Positions 1 through 10,932 of a stretch of DNA of 64,000 nt are shown one piece after another. This DNA is from Diatrype stigma (Eukaryota; Ascomycota; Sordariomycetes; Xylariales; Diatrypaceae), in assembly GCA_022225965.2 (NCBI GenBank), contig JAKJXP020000023.1:372001-436000 (forward strand), in the 5' to 3' direction. The notes under the pieces are model-generated. The model did not search any database, was not told the DNA's origin, and worked only from the letters and a program-made list of their open reading frames with translations. Position 1 is the stretch's first letter; each line of letters opens with the position of its first letter. A program made the translations under genes and the position numbers.

Positions 1-833
1 CTCGGCTCTAACGAGCTTGGGGGCTGAGATGTGGCAATTCCAATAGGTACCTACTCCTCACAGGATTCAAGAAAAAGTCCATCTACCCATTTCACCAGGG
101 AGAATGCACTTTCATCTCTTCTCTATCAACTTGGGATTTTCCCTGTGAAGCATCTACGGCATGCAAATCCAAAGGTCAATCCTCCCCGGTTATGTATGCA
201 CCAGGTAACTAGGAAATCAAGATTCGACTGTTCCAGCTCCCTCTATGACGTCTCTCATTGGATAGCGCAGAGCCTGTATTACCCGAAAGGGTATGTGCGA
301 GGGCCGCCGACGGCCGCCCTCTGCCGCCCCGACGAAGCCGCATAGGTCCGCCAGAGCGGCCCAACAGCCCTTGATGGATCGAATGGACGCACCACCACGA
401 CGAATGAGCTTTTGTGACGATGGCGCAATCCGAGCTAGTCTACATCAGTCGAGTCTTTATATCTTCAAAAGAGCCGCAAGGTCACGTCGAGTTGGCTTTG
501 TCGACCTCACCTCTCTCCCGGAGCACTCAGAGCTAGTTGACGGTCTTTCTCGACTTATTATGTGGCATAGTTGTCTATTAATTACTATCTGAGAGAGAAT
601 CCCCAAAACCAAGGACGATCCAGCGCGCGCTATCCAAGCTCCATCCATACACCCAGCTTATGTTGCCCAAACCCTTCCACGGTTTCCTCCTGAGTCGATC
701 AGGACTTGAGGAAGCGCTATGTTGGCTTATTTCATACAGTCATTACACACATACGGCTTCAGAGATGGCCATCTCTTTCTTGGGGACCCGATCCTCCAGG
801 GATTACATGTCCCTTACATGTCCCTGGACGAAG
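1..833. other. Left flank, no recognisable gene
   Basis: This stretch lies downstream of the minus-strand cysteine dioxygenase gene. Short open frames exist on both strands, but none resembles a known protein, has good splice signals or shows clear coding bias. The part nearest 833 is presumably the 3' untranslated region of the dioxygenase transcript. I see no tRNA or repeat in it. Confidence 0.5.
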
Positions 834-1590
834 TCACGCTGCTTTCGCAGCCGACACACATGAAGGCGTTTCTTCATCTTTCTTCAAGACTTCGCCAAAC
901 ACCGAGTGGTATCCACATTTGGCAATGTGCTTTGCCTCTCCGGTGCTATCATCGAAGACGTAGCAGCCATGCTTGGCTACGTTTGGTGGGGTGTACACTG
1001 GCTTCGAGTTAGCTGAGTGGCATACTTGGAGCACGCATCTCGAGACCTACAGTGTAGGGACACAGCGTAGTCGCTGCCTTGATTTGTCACCCGGTGCAGA
1101 CCAAGGTCGTCTGACATATATGCAGTCTGATCTGTCTTATGCACCTGTTCCGACTTCTTCACCATGGGTTTGGCTTTGTCGCCGTCGGGAAAGTCGTATC
1201 GCGTCTCGGTCAAATCCCCCTTGAGGATCTTCATAAGGCAATGGGCTTTGCCGTGGTCATGAATCGGACTACCCTTTCCTGGTGTCCACACAAGGATCAT
1301 CTATTCAGAGGCACTGGTCAGCATACTATCAACAAGCTTGCATTATCTCAGGAGAGGACTGCACTGCTCACCAAGTTGTAGCTGTCATTGCCTTCATCTA
1401 CCAGATTCCGGGTGTATCCCATGTTCTCATTTCCGATTGCGTACTTGGACCACTCGTCTGGCTTGGACTTGTACCGATCCATGAGGTGGGTGAGTTCATC
1501 CACCTCTACATCCTGGGACAGCAACCCGGAATATGGGCCCAGGTTGTCCCTAATCGCAGTCACGAGCTTGTCGAAAGTGAAATCGTTCAT
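834..1590 (-). CDS. CDO1: Cysteine dioxygenase
   Basis: Cytosolic non-haem iron enzyme that oxidises L-cysteine to cysteine sulfinic acid, the first step of cysteine catabolism to taurine or sulfate. There are three exons on the minus strand: 1590-1372, 1300-1051 and 997-834, joined by GT-AG introns of 71 and 53 nt; the protein has 210 residues, normal for the family. The cupin iron ligands are visible as H87 and H89 (PIHDH) and H142 (LHRV). C94 and Y158 (HLYTPP) match the Cys-Tyr crosslink pair of the mammalian enzyme. Y158 directly follows the second splice junction, which supports that join. The start at 1590 is the first ATG in frame, with A at -3; the open frame runs further upstream only through non-ATG codons. 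The gene stands alone. Identification is firm. Confidence 0.93.
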
Positions 1591-3870
1591 TTTGGATGGT
1601 AGCGGAGTGTCTTCTGTGGTTCTGGCTTTTTGCAATTACGAGTGCACGGCGTGTTGAAGGACCTATTAAGGAGATAGGAGTGTGGTGATACTTGAACTGG
1701 TTCGGTTCGAGGTTTGCTACAATCCAATGACTCCCTACGTATATCGTGGAACCGTGGAAGGAATGCGACCTCTGGCCTCCGGATTCTCTAGCCTGCAGGT
1801 TTAGGAGGTTATTGGTGGGTTCTCCGCTTTTCGCTCACTACTAATCTGCTCAATGGTCAGCCCCTATTAGTGCGATGCCGATTTCGCCGAGGCCTTTACC
1901 GTCTTTCAGAACCCCCTCAAACGGGACACACTACCTAAGCATACGTACGTCAAAAGATGCTGATTGGTTGGGCCTATGTTGATCGAAGCCGCACTTCCCC
2001 GGGGAACGGCGAACTGTCAAGATAGGAATGTCTATTGTTTCCTTGTTTATCTCGGTTCTCGTATGACTGTGGGCTCGTGACAATGCAGCCTGACAAAAAT
2101 CGGCTTGGCGAAGCAGCTCCGTTGCAAGGCAGGGAAAAGCGATACAAGGCGGCAGCGTCCCGTTACAACAAATGTTTGGTTCTTTTGATGCGCGGCAGAA
2201 ACCCCTTTGTTCCTGCTGTCCCTTGGAGCCACTTGGAGATAGTTCCTGGCAGAATGAGCGGTCAACAAGGTGTTGGTCGTTCCTTGTCGATTCCGTTGTT
2301 AAACGTGACCCCGCAGAAAGCTTGCTGGCAGAAATGATAACAGCAAAAAAAGACGTTAGGCAATTCGGTACGATTCTCTCTGAACGGTTTGGAGTCAATG
2401 GAAGCCGGAAACCGAAATCTCGTTTTATACGCAAAGACAGATACTTGAATTAACACGATACACGACGCCCCTTTACCCGACGGCTTTCAATCACTAGGTC
2501 CATCTCCGTTCGCATCTCTGTTCGAAGCTGCGCGATCATCAATCAATACCCACACTGGATAACTAGGTACCTACCCAGGTAGGTAATGTCGATGGTCGTG
2601 CCAAGTATACAGCTTCACTTTCACCGCAGTTGGTCCATGAGCCTACATACGTACCTACATACGTACCTGGGGATGAACGGTCCTGCCCCACACACCCAGT
2701 GTGTCTGTTCAACAGCACACGTTCGTACGGTTTGCAGCTCGTTTTCGACTTTGGACATTGACACTTCTCAGTGTCAGTGTGCACACCATGATTCACGCCA
2801 TAATTTTGTACCCATTGGACTTATCCGGCCATATCACTGGAGGGCCCGATTTGGAACTGAAGTTCCTGCACTCTTATCAAGTGCAGCTACCGAAAGGGCG
2901 ATTGGCCTCTCACGAGTCGCTTGACTAGTCCCGAGACGGGTAGTAGGGTCATGGGGTGTCGGGGAAGTCCCGACTGGATTGCTTCCATGCCAGCAACCCA
3001 TGCTATCTCCCAAAACTTGAACAACCAAGCCAGCTGCCGCTAGGTAGTTATTACGTATGTAGTAACCGGTGAGCCGATGCGATGCGATGCTATGTGATAA
3101 GCAATCAACGGGGGTAAAAAAAGATCAGCAAGCAAGCAGTCAAAACATGCCGGCAGCACGAATCCGATGAAACGCAGGACGCATACGCACGAAATATCCG
3201 CAAATATCGGTGGCTAGGTAGGACCAACCGGGCTTGCCCACCGGGTATTCCCCCCATAGTCGGGATAGTTATGCCCGCCGGGACATCTCAGGGTGTGTTT
3301 GGTTTTCATCGGGTTTTGGCTAGCCGATAGCCTGGTTTGCACGCCGCACGCCGCACGCCGCACGGGCAGACGGGTAGGTATGGAAACGCGTAAGCTTCAT
3401 GGCCGATTTTCATGGTCAGTGCAGTGTGTTTCCTGTCGATGTGCGCTTGCGTCATTACGCAGGCGAACGTTTACTTTCTGAAACAAGAAGAAACGCGTAC
3501 AAATGATGAATTAACTGCTTAGGTACTTTGATTACAACAGTTACTAGCAAATATACAAACAATTACAGTTGCTGAAGCACCAGGGGCACTTTTAAGCGGC
3601 TTCACGTTAACACCCATCGTATCAAATATCGTATTGCGTTGTGTGAAGTGTATTGTGTTGTACGTCCAAAATTATCCGATACAGGCCTCATCGGATCTGA
3701 TACCCGGCTCATCTCATGTGTGTATGCATATAGCACAACACGAACCTCGAGCAATATAATCTATGTATTAAAAGTCCCCAGCCGAACGCCACGCAATGCT
3801 ACCTTCCCTCCCCGTCGAAACATACCGCCCCAGTCTTTTTCTTTGAAATGGGACCCGCGATCGCTCCTCA
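1591..3870. other. Intergenic region, 2.3 kb
   Basis: Upstream of cysteine dioxygenase and downstream of the Cld1-like gene. No open frame here looks like a gene. It holds TACCTA-type motifs near 2563-2670, a short GATGC run near 3075-3090 and three to four copies of a CGCACGC unit near 3341-3366. The part near 3700-3870 probably carries the 3' untranslated region of the hydrolase. Confidence 0.5.
2563..2670. repeat. Cluster of TACCTA/TAGGTA motifs
   Basis: Two patches, 2563-2585 and 2641-2670, consist of tandem or palindromic copies of TACCTA and TAGGTA, partly joined by ATACG. The same motif recurs in most intergenic spaces of the left 39 kb (for example 6233-6270, 19161-19190, 19662-19717, 34471-34500) and not inside coding exons. 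No function can be read from the sequence. Confidence 0.6.
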
Positions 3871-5515
3871 TCATGGCCGCTGCCCCCTGTCACGGAGCGT
3901 GTGCTGCCTCGTCTCCTCCAGCTCCTCCTTGATAACCCTGTTGAAATCGTCGGGGTTGTCGAGGTACAGGTGGTGGCCGGCCCTCGGGACGACCACCACC
4001 TTGGCCGAGCCGTTCTCCCGCCGCTTCTCGTCCTCGGTGGCCTGCAGCAGCGCCTTCTGCCGCGCCTGCTTGAGCTTCTCCTCGGCCGCCAGGCCGCCCG
4101 CGACATCCATCCAGTCGTGCTCGCCGTACATGAAGACGACGGGAAAGCCCGTCTCCCGGACCACCGGGGCCGGCGTCGACAACGCATCCGTCGCCGGTGG
4201 TGTTACGACCTGCCGGCCCAGGCTGGCCACGCGGTTGATGATGGGCCGCCGCGCGTGCGCGCCGGGAGCGAGCAGATATGGCAAGACGTACTCGCCGCTA
4301 CCCCGTTGCCGAAATAATGAATAGGCGTAATCATGCAGGGTCTGCTTCTCGTTCGCCGGCAGGTGGTCGAAGCGGCGGGACGTCCAGCCGCTGACAACGC
4401 GGGGGCCCAACGGGCCCGAAAGCCGGACCAGGCTGAACGGCGAAACGTTGGCGTCCCACAGCCACACCAGCCAGCCGGGGTAGGGTCTCTTCTTGGGCGC
4501 ATTCGCAGCAGCAGTGACCGTCTGTCCTCCCTTTTGTTGGGTGCTGGGGCTGGTCGTCGCCTGCTGGTCCACGGTGAATTCCTCCTGGAAGGTCGACTCG
4601 GACGGCTCGGGCATGTCGGCGTTGACGGCGTAGGGGTCCTCGGGCACGCCGACGGGCGAGGCGAGGATGAGCTTGTTCAGGTGGCCCGGGTACTTGAGCG
4701 CGTACGAGACGGCCAGGTAGCCGCCGAGGGAGTGGCCGAGCAGCGTGAACTTCTCGATGTTCCGGATCTTCCGCCACTCCTCGAGCGCGTCGACGAACCA
4801 GCTCTCGGCCTCGGTGATCTTCTCCGCCGGGTCCTTCGCGTGGATCTTGAAGGGCGGCCGCGACGAGTTGCCCATCCCCAGCATGTCGAGCGCGTACAGC
4901 TTCCAACCCCGCGCCCGGCTGATGCTCTCAAAGTTCTTGTAGTAGAACCCGAGGCCTGCCCCGTACCCGTGCAGCATCACGAGCGTATCGTCCACTTCCT
5001 CCCCGACCCGCGTCACGGAGAATTCATTGAGCGCCCGATTCTTGCCCGAGAGGGGCACCATCGTTGACTTCCATACTCGGGGGCCGTAGGGGTCGGCTTG
5101 CGCGGTGGTTTGTGTGGCGCCCGGATGGTCGGCCGATGGTACGCTTGCGACCGGATTACTCGAGGATTCGATCGCTTCTCGAAGGTATGGTATACATGAT
5201 ATTACATTACGTTCGGCGACTGTAGGGGAGACAGATGTCCACTAAAATGCCATTGCAAGAATTAGCTACAATAACTAGCTTGGACGAGATCGCCTAGTGG
5301 ACTTAGAGTCGTGGGGGGGGGGGGTTCGGCCATACCCATTGTTGTACGGCTTCTTTGTAGCCGAGAGGAAAGAAGTTCATACTTGGACGAGTAGTATTTG
5401 ATTTCCTGACGCTGCTACTGTCTTGGTTTTGTCCGTTAGCACTTCGCTCGGACCGCGAGGGCGAGGACGAGGGCCGTTGGCCTCTAGTAGGCGCGGCTTC
5501 GGTAGCGGCGGACAT
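3871..5515 (-). CDS. CLD1: Cld1/Ict1 (CGI-58/ABHD5)-type alpha/beta hydrolase
   Basis: Lipid hydrolase or acyltransferase of the ABHD5/CGI-58 family. Yeast Cld1 deacylates cardiolipin in mitochondria; yeast Ict1 is the related lysophosphatidate acyltransferase, and the sequence alone does not decide between them. Exons are 5515-5336 and 5241-3871, separated by a 94-nt intron; the protein has 516 residues. Visible features: the oxyanion-loop motif HGYG at about 151, the nucleophile elbow GHSLGG with S231, a probable acid D435 in GEHD, and the family HX4D motif from H483 to D488. Exon 1 encodes the conserved segment FFPLGYKEAVQQW, which continues as WTSVSP and IPYLREA in exon 2, so the open frame starting at 5061 is only part of the protein. 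The ATG at 5515 has a good context (AACATG). An in-frame ATG at 5635 would add 40 residues without acidic side chains, a possible mitochondrial presequence. Confidence 0.85.
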
Positions 5516-6644
5516 GTTAGTATGATTTGTGGCTAAACTCGAGTTGGATGCCACCTGGACTTGAAGTCGCACGACGGTATTGACGAGTTTCCTCTGCTGT
5601 AGCAAAAAAGTTGACGTAGATGAAGGCTTGAGCATACCGAATCCGATCCCGAGGGGGGCGTGGCGAGACGACACGCCCTTTATCTATCAAGCGCAGCTGA
5701 CATAACACATGAAAGAGGCCAGTCTGACGAGTGGCTAGTCAGGATCAGGAGGCGATTGTATGATGGCGCGGACTCAGGATGGTGATAGATGCCCGTTAAC
5801 TCCGCGCCAAGCCAGGTTCCAAAGGTGCAAAGCCCGCAAATGGACATTTACCTCACGGTCGCATTGAATTCAGTCAATAGGAGAACCGAACAGCGCTAAT
5901 ATTAGACACATATAAGACATAAGCTGAAAACCGCTGTTCAGAGATAGGCCCAGCTAGCTTCAGGTCCCACGAAGCGGAAGGAGAGATACGCAAGAGGTGG
6001 AAGCCTTGAGAGCCAATGCGGGCTTTGTTTGGTCTTTGCAGGTGGTTCCGCTCCGCAAGTGCGGGTATTAAGGGTCCCGAAGCCAAGAAAGGAGAGATGT
6101 GGCACTTTTGTCGTCATATTCTGGTACATATTCTAGTTCTAGTGTTCCCGGCAACATTTTAGACCCCGATTAGACCAGCATCGGGGTTTATTTCATTCCG
6201 TCCCGATCATGAAAAGGGCTAAGGTCCACGTGTTACCTACCTAGGTAAGTTATTACCTACCTAGGTGGGTATCGGCTTTAGTAATATTGCAGTTTTGACT
6301 AGGCATAGCTATGCTTAACTCCGACTCCCCCCTTTACGTCTTGGAGAGTAGCACAAGAGAATGCCAGGTACTTGTCGATATACAACATGCTATTCATTGT
6401 GACCGGGCAGAGCAATAGATAAATAAACTCGTCTAAATCGACACGTAGCAATGCGATCTAGTAAATGTCAATGGCGGCATTCTCCCTTGTTTAACTAATA
6501 TGTACCTATGCACCCATCTACCTAGCATCGTGCCCTACAGTACGTAGTGCACCCTCTCAACTTCGGTACGCAGGAACAGAATGAAACAGCAGCTTTCCCC
6601 CCCTAACTACCAGACTATACCCACATTGCCAGGCATGTAAGTAC
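5516..6644. other. Intergenic region
   Basis: Between the Cld1-like gene and the PLP decarboxylase, both on the minus strand. It holds the promoter or possible N-terminal extension of the hydrolase (5516-5635), a cluster of TACCTA/CCTAGGTA motifs at 6233-6270 and the probable 3' untranslated region of the decarboxylase. Short frames near 5874-6129 have no recognisable product. Confidence 0.5.
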
Positions 6645-9600
6645 CTAGTCGAGTTCCTTCCCGATCTGATCGAACTCGTACCTCCACTCCGCCACCCTCG
6701 AGACCTTCTTGTAGGGATCGAAGTTTATCGCCTCGCTATCGACGTAGACGTCCCCGCTGCCGAGTGTCAGGTGGCCGCGGCCGATGCGCCGCCCCGGCCC
6801 GGGCCGCGCTGACTCTGCGCTGTGCTCCGACCGCGCGAGGTCCTCCCACACGCTAACGGCGAACCGGGCTCCGGGCCGGAAGAAGAAGCTGGATCCCCCG
6901 CGGGTCCCACCAACCTTGCGGCCGATGCCATTGCCATTGCCGTTGCCGTTGTCGTTACTGCTGTCGTGTCCGCTGCTGCTGCCATTACGGGACTCCCCGT
7001 TTCCCCTGCCGGTGGTGGGTGGTGAGGCCTCGTCTCCTCCTTCTCCCCCTCCCCCTCCCCCTCTCCTACCCTTCCTCCCCCCCGGCGCCTTGTCCATCAG
7101 CCCCGTCAGCCGCCACGAGCGGTCGTCGTCGTCGATCTCACCGTCGTCTACGTCGACGCCGCTACTACCGTTGGCAGTCCCCACCACAGCGCCGTGGCGC
7201 GAGCCGATCACGCTGTTCGCGGGGAAGGGCTGCATCGGCCGCTCGTAGATCTCGTCGAGCACCAGGATCATGTGCCTCTTCCAGTGCGACTCGTCCAGCC
7301 CGTCGACCTCGAGCGTGCAGCCCGCCGCCGAGAACTGCGTGTTGGGGCTCCGCGTGATGACGTGGTCGATGTTGACTTCGCCGGCTAAATTGATCAAAGG
7401 GGGTGCACCAGTCTTGTTAGTAGGCAGCTGATAATAAGAGGGCTTTTCCTTTTTTAAGGGGTTGAACCGGAGGGAGTGTGGAGTAGGTAGGTCATGTTTT
7501 GTGGTACTTACCGGTTCCATAAAGATAGAAGGGCATGCACTTCTCCGGGTAATCCTTGAGGCGCCATTTCGAGTTCAGGGGCCGACTGACAACGAGTTCC
7601 TTCACGGAGACGTTGATCTTCGTGAGAATAATGCCGCTATTATAAACTTGTTTAGCCGCATATACCACGAAAACCATCCAACGAAAATCAAAGGAGCCCT
7701 TCGTCGGATTACTCACGATTCCTTGGTCATGATCTGCCCGATGAACTCGCCTCCCTGGCCGCACTCGACGATCTCTCGCAAGAAGGTCTTTTCTTGGGTG
7801 ACGAGGATCATCGGCTCGTTTGGATTGCATTGCTTCAGGGCGCGGTAGAGCTCTTTGCTTTCCTCATCTATGTCCACCGAGATGATCAACTGCTGGCGGT
7901 GGTTCGCCATGTGGAACATGGGCAAATGGATGAGATAGATCTTCTCAACCCCTTGCATCAGGAAGCTGTGGAAGTCCTCGGTGACTTCGTTGCGTTTGCG
8001 GACGATCTTCAGGCAGGGTGTGCATCAATCAGCGCACGCACACAGAAACACACACATATACATATGAAAAGGGGAAGTCGTGGGTAATCTGCCTACTTCG
8101 GTCTCCTCCTTGACCTTGTCATAGAAGATCTGTGCAAGGTTCCTTATGAAAGATCTCTCCGTCGGGAACGGCGACATGACGACGTTACGCAGCACCATCA
8201 GATCCTGGGTGCTGCGGTGTAGCTGCAGCCGCTTCATGAAGTTTGCCTTGCAATCGCCGTAGAGCTCGTCGGAGAACTCCGTCGACGTCAGGTACAGCGG
8301 GATCTTGGTGGGGTCGTCGTAGGGGCTCTCGACGCTGAACGCCTGCACGACGCGCTGCATCAGGTAGTTGGCCTCCTCCACGTCCGTGTTGACCGTGCCG
8401 TCCGAGTACCGGAAGTTCAGCGCGAAGGCGTTGATGTTGAGGTCCGACCCGAGGTCCCGCATCAGCTTGATGGCCTTCTGATCGTCCGGGCGCTGCTGGT
8501 CGTCCTGGATGATCTCGGCATTCGTCTTCTCCACGATCTCTGTCCGGATCCGTGTTTTCTCGGCCTCTACCGTCGCAGAGGTCGAACCGGGCACGAGTTC
8601 GGATGGGAGCTCGTTGAAGGGAACACAGATGAACGGGCTCGATGTGTCCGTTAAGGCCGCCCACTCTGCTGATAACTAAAAAAATCGGATTTAGTTCATG
8701 CACGGAAAGTCTGATGCTCCCGGGTCCTAAAAGAAAAGCTTACACGAGTACAAGTCCATGTGACTTCTCCCAACAGTGATCCGTATCCCTCTTGGTTTAG
8801 TCCAATGGTCTTGTTAGACAGCCAGGTCGACACAGCCGAGGCGCCGGGTTTGCTTCGATCGATTAGTCCGAGCCATCATAAATTCGTAATTGTATAGGGC
8901 CATTTACCTTCCTTCGACACCATATATGCCGATACTAGTAACCGATCCTCGAGATAGATAAGGACTTGTCCACGTTACTAGGAAACGCATACGCCCGTCA
9001 CGGTAGCAGAGCCCTCCTGCGGGATAGGGGATATATCCGGCCTTGTGAGGATCGACCGTGACCGAGTCGACATAACGGATCGCATAGAGGTCGAACTGGG
9101 TTTCGGCCCGCAGGCACGCATCGGGCACGAACCCGCTCTGGGGTCCCATGTCACTGGGGAGGTTCATGACGTCGCCGGGACGGTAGTCCTTCGGGAGCAT
9201 GGTGCAGAAATACCCGCCCCAGGCCGCGTCGGCGTGGACAAGGAACGAGAGGCCCTTGGTCTGATACTTCTTGCGCAGCGCCAATATTGAGTTGAGGGGG
9301 TCAACGGCGCCCTCTTCCAACGATCTTCTGTCAGTGGTTAGGTCATGTATTAGCGGGATGAGCACGCGTACCTTCGGTAGATCCCATGATGGCTACGACT
9401 GCTAGGACGGCTTGCTTTTTGTTCAGGTTGTCTTCAAGCCTGTCGTCTAGGTCCTTGATGTTTACGCGCGCCGCGTTATCAACCTTGATTCCAATAATGT
9501 TGCCGGATCCTATGCCGCTGATGGCTTTGGCATGTGTTAGTGCAAGACAAGGTAGGAAGAAGTATAGAGATGCCGGCGAAACTCACCGCCGCTCTTGGGC

Positions 9601-10932
9601 CAGGAATAATGCCGGCTGGTTGCAAGCATGTACTGGCAGGGCAAGTCGATGCCAAACTTCTTCTCGAGAACGTCCTTGCCGGTCGACTGGATGGTGAACT
9701 CGTTCATGACCCCTGAAAGAAAGTCATTGGAGATGCCTAACTCTTGAAAGAGTCTATCTGGGATGTCAAGGACAGTATGGGGTTTCAGGTTGAGGAGTTC
9801 CCAGGTGGTAAGGTCCCAGAAAAGCTTCTGTACCCCTTGGCAGGTCTCGATGCTGAACTGATCTCGGATGAACTCCAGTGGTTTCTTGTCTTCCATGGCG
9901 CAGTGGAGTGATAGTGGGTAGAACTTTAGGTTCCGAGCTGGTCGTTGTTAGTCACCGTGCCTTCATCCGCGTTCGTACCGAACACATACCGACCCTGGGA
10001 TATCGTTAGTCTTGATAAAGCCTGTGTGCTGTGGGACAATCGGTATATATTACTCACCACATAGACTCTAGGTTAGCGACCGTACCATCGCACGTCACAC
10101 TATATGTTCAAGAGTCAGTAACAATCCCTCAGTCCCTACACTGTTTGGCGTGCAAGGTTATGTTCTCGTTGGCTTTCCGGGACTCAATTCTTCGCAGACC
10201 TAAGCCAGGCCACGCCGTCCCTGGCTCGAGAAAACGGGGTGTGAATAGCTTCAAAGGGGTACATACTGGCCCCAGCCCACAGGTTCTTCAACCTGGTCTT
10301 CATCCGTATTGAAGCCGAACAGCTCACAAAGTTGCTCGCCAACTTCGATCTCCGCAACTGTGGTGATTGGGCTTGCTTCCAGGGCGACGTTGTTGGGATT
10401 ATAGAGCATCGACATGAAATAGCCTAGCATGGCTGACATGCTCAGGTCGGAACACCTGCGTATCAATCAGGACCCGTTGGTCTTCATTCCGCGTAAGGAG
10501 CGGTAATGTGCAATACGTACATGTGGGCTTCGTATCGCGGCGACCAGAAAGGGATGGAAGTCTTTCCCATGAGGCTCGAGGCCTTCTCCACAGCTCTCCG
10601 GAGCTTCTCCATCGACGCCTGGAAGCCCTCCGTGTGCTGGACCTCGCTGGTAATGAATTTCTAGGTCATGTCGTTAGGTCGTTCGTTCATTCTAGGATCG
10701 AGAAGTCAAAGTTTCGGGATAGACCACTCACGCCATCTTCATGGAAGTAGCTGGTTCGGGCCTTCTTCAGTTGCTCGAGGATGATGTGTATGTTTTCCTC
10801 GAAGTATGACAGGTTCTCCGCCTGCGCCCCGATGAAATAGGAGCTGATGCGCTGGTGAGAGACATCCTCAGGAATGGCTTCGGCTTTCACCAGCCCCTGC
10901 TTCTTATGGGGTGGGAAATGTCTATGTGCCAT
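6645..10932 (-). CDS. Group II PLP-dependent decarboxylase with long C-terminal domain
   Basis: Predicted amino-acid decarboxylase of the glutamate/aromatic-amino-acid decarboxylase superfamily (PF00282 type); fungal relatives are often labelled tyrosine decarboxylase-like, but the substrate cannot be read here. Thirteen exons: 10932-10732, 10660-10521, 10455-10267, 10099-10058, 9994-9990, 9937-9587, 9524-9372, 9313-8908, 8852-8744, 8675-8097, 8006-7717, 7636-7512, 7384-6645. They sum to 3330 nt, giving 1,109 residues. The N-terminal half carries the PLP fold: HADAAWGG with D389, and DPHK with K451 as the expected Schiff-base lysine. The C-terminal half (about residues 550-1109) is unfamiliar to me and includes a Gly/Asn/Ser-rich insert just after exon 13 begins. 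Some acceptors are AAG rather than CAG/TAG (ends of introns 6, 7, 8 and 10); frame and family conservation support them. Exon 5 is only 5 nt long. Confidence 0.85.
9990..9994 (-). other. 5-nt microexon (exon 5 of the PLP decarboxylase)
   Basis: The five bases GGTCG lie between two ordinary introns: 10057-9995 (GTGAGT donor, ACTAACG branch point, CCCAG acceptor) and 9989-9938 (GTATGT donor, GACTAAC branch point, CCAG acceptor). Including them reads M-W-V-A-R-N-L-K-F across the junctions, a conserved stretch of this family. Skipping them shifts the frame and breaks the multiple-of-three total. Confidence 0.8.

Noticed and set aside
5311..5324. Run of 12 G as a possible quadruplex regulatory site
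   Set aside because: It lies within the Cld1-like intron and is a simple homopolymer; similar shorter runs occur near 33698 and 37543, and nothing suggests function.
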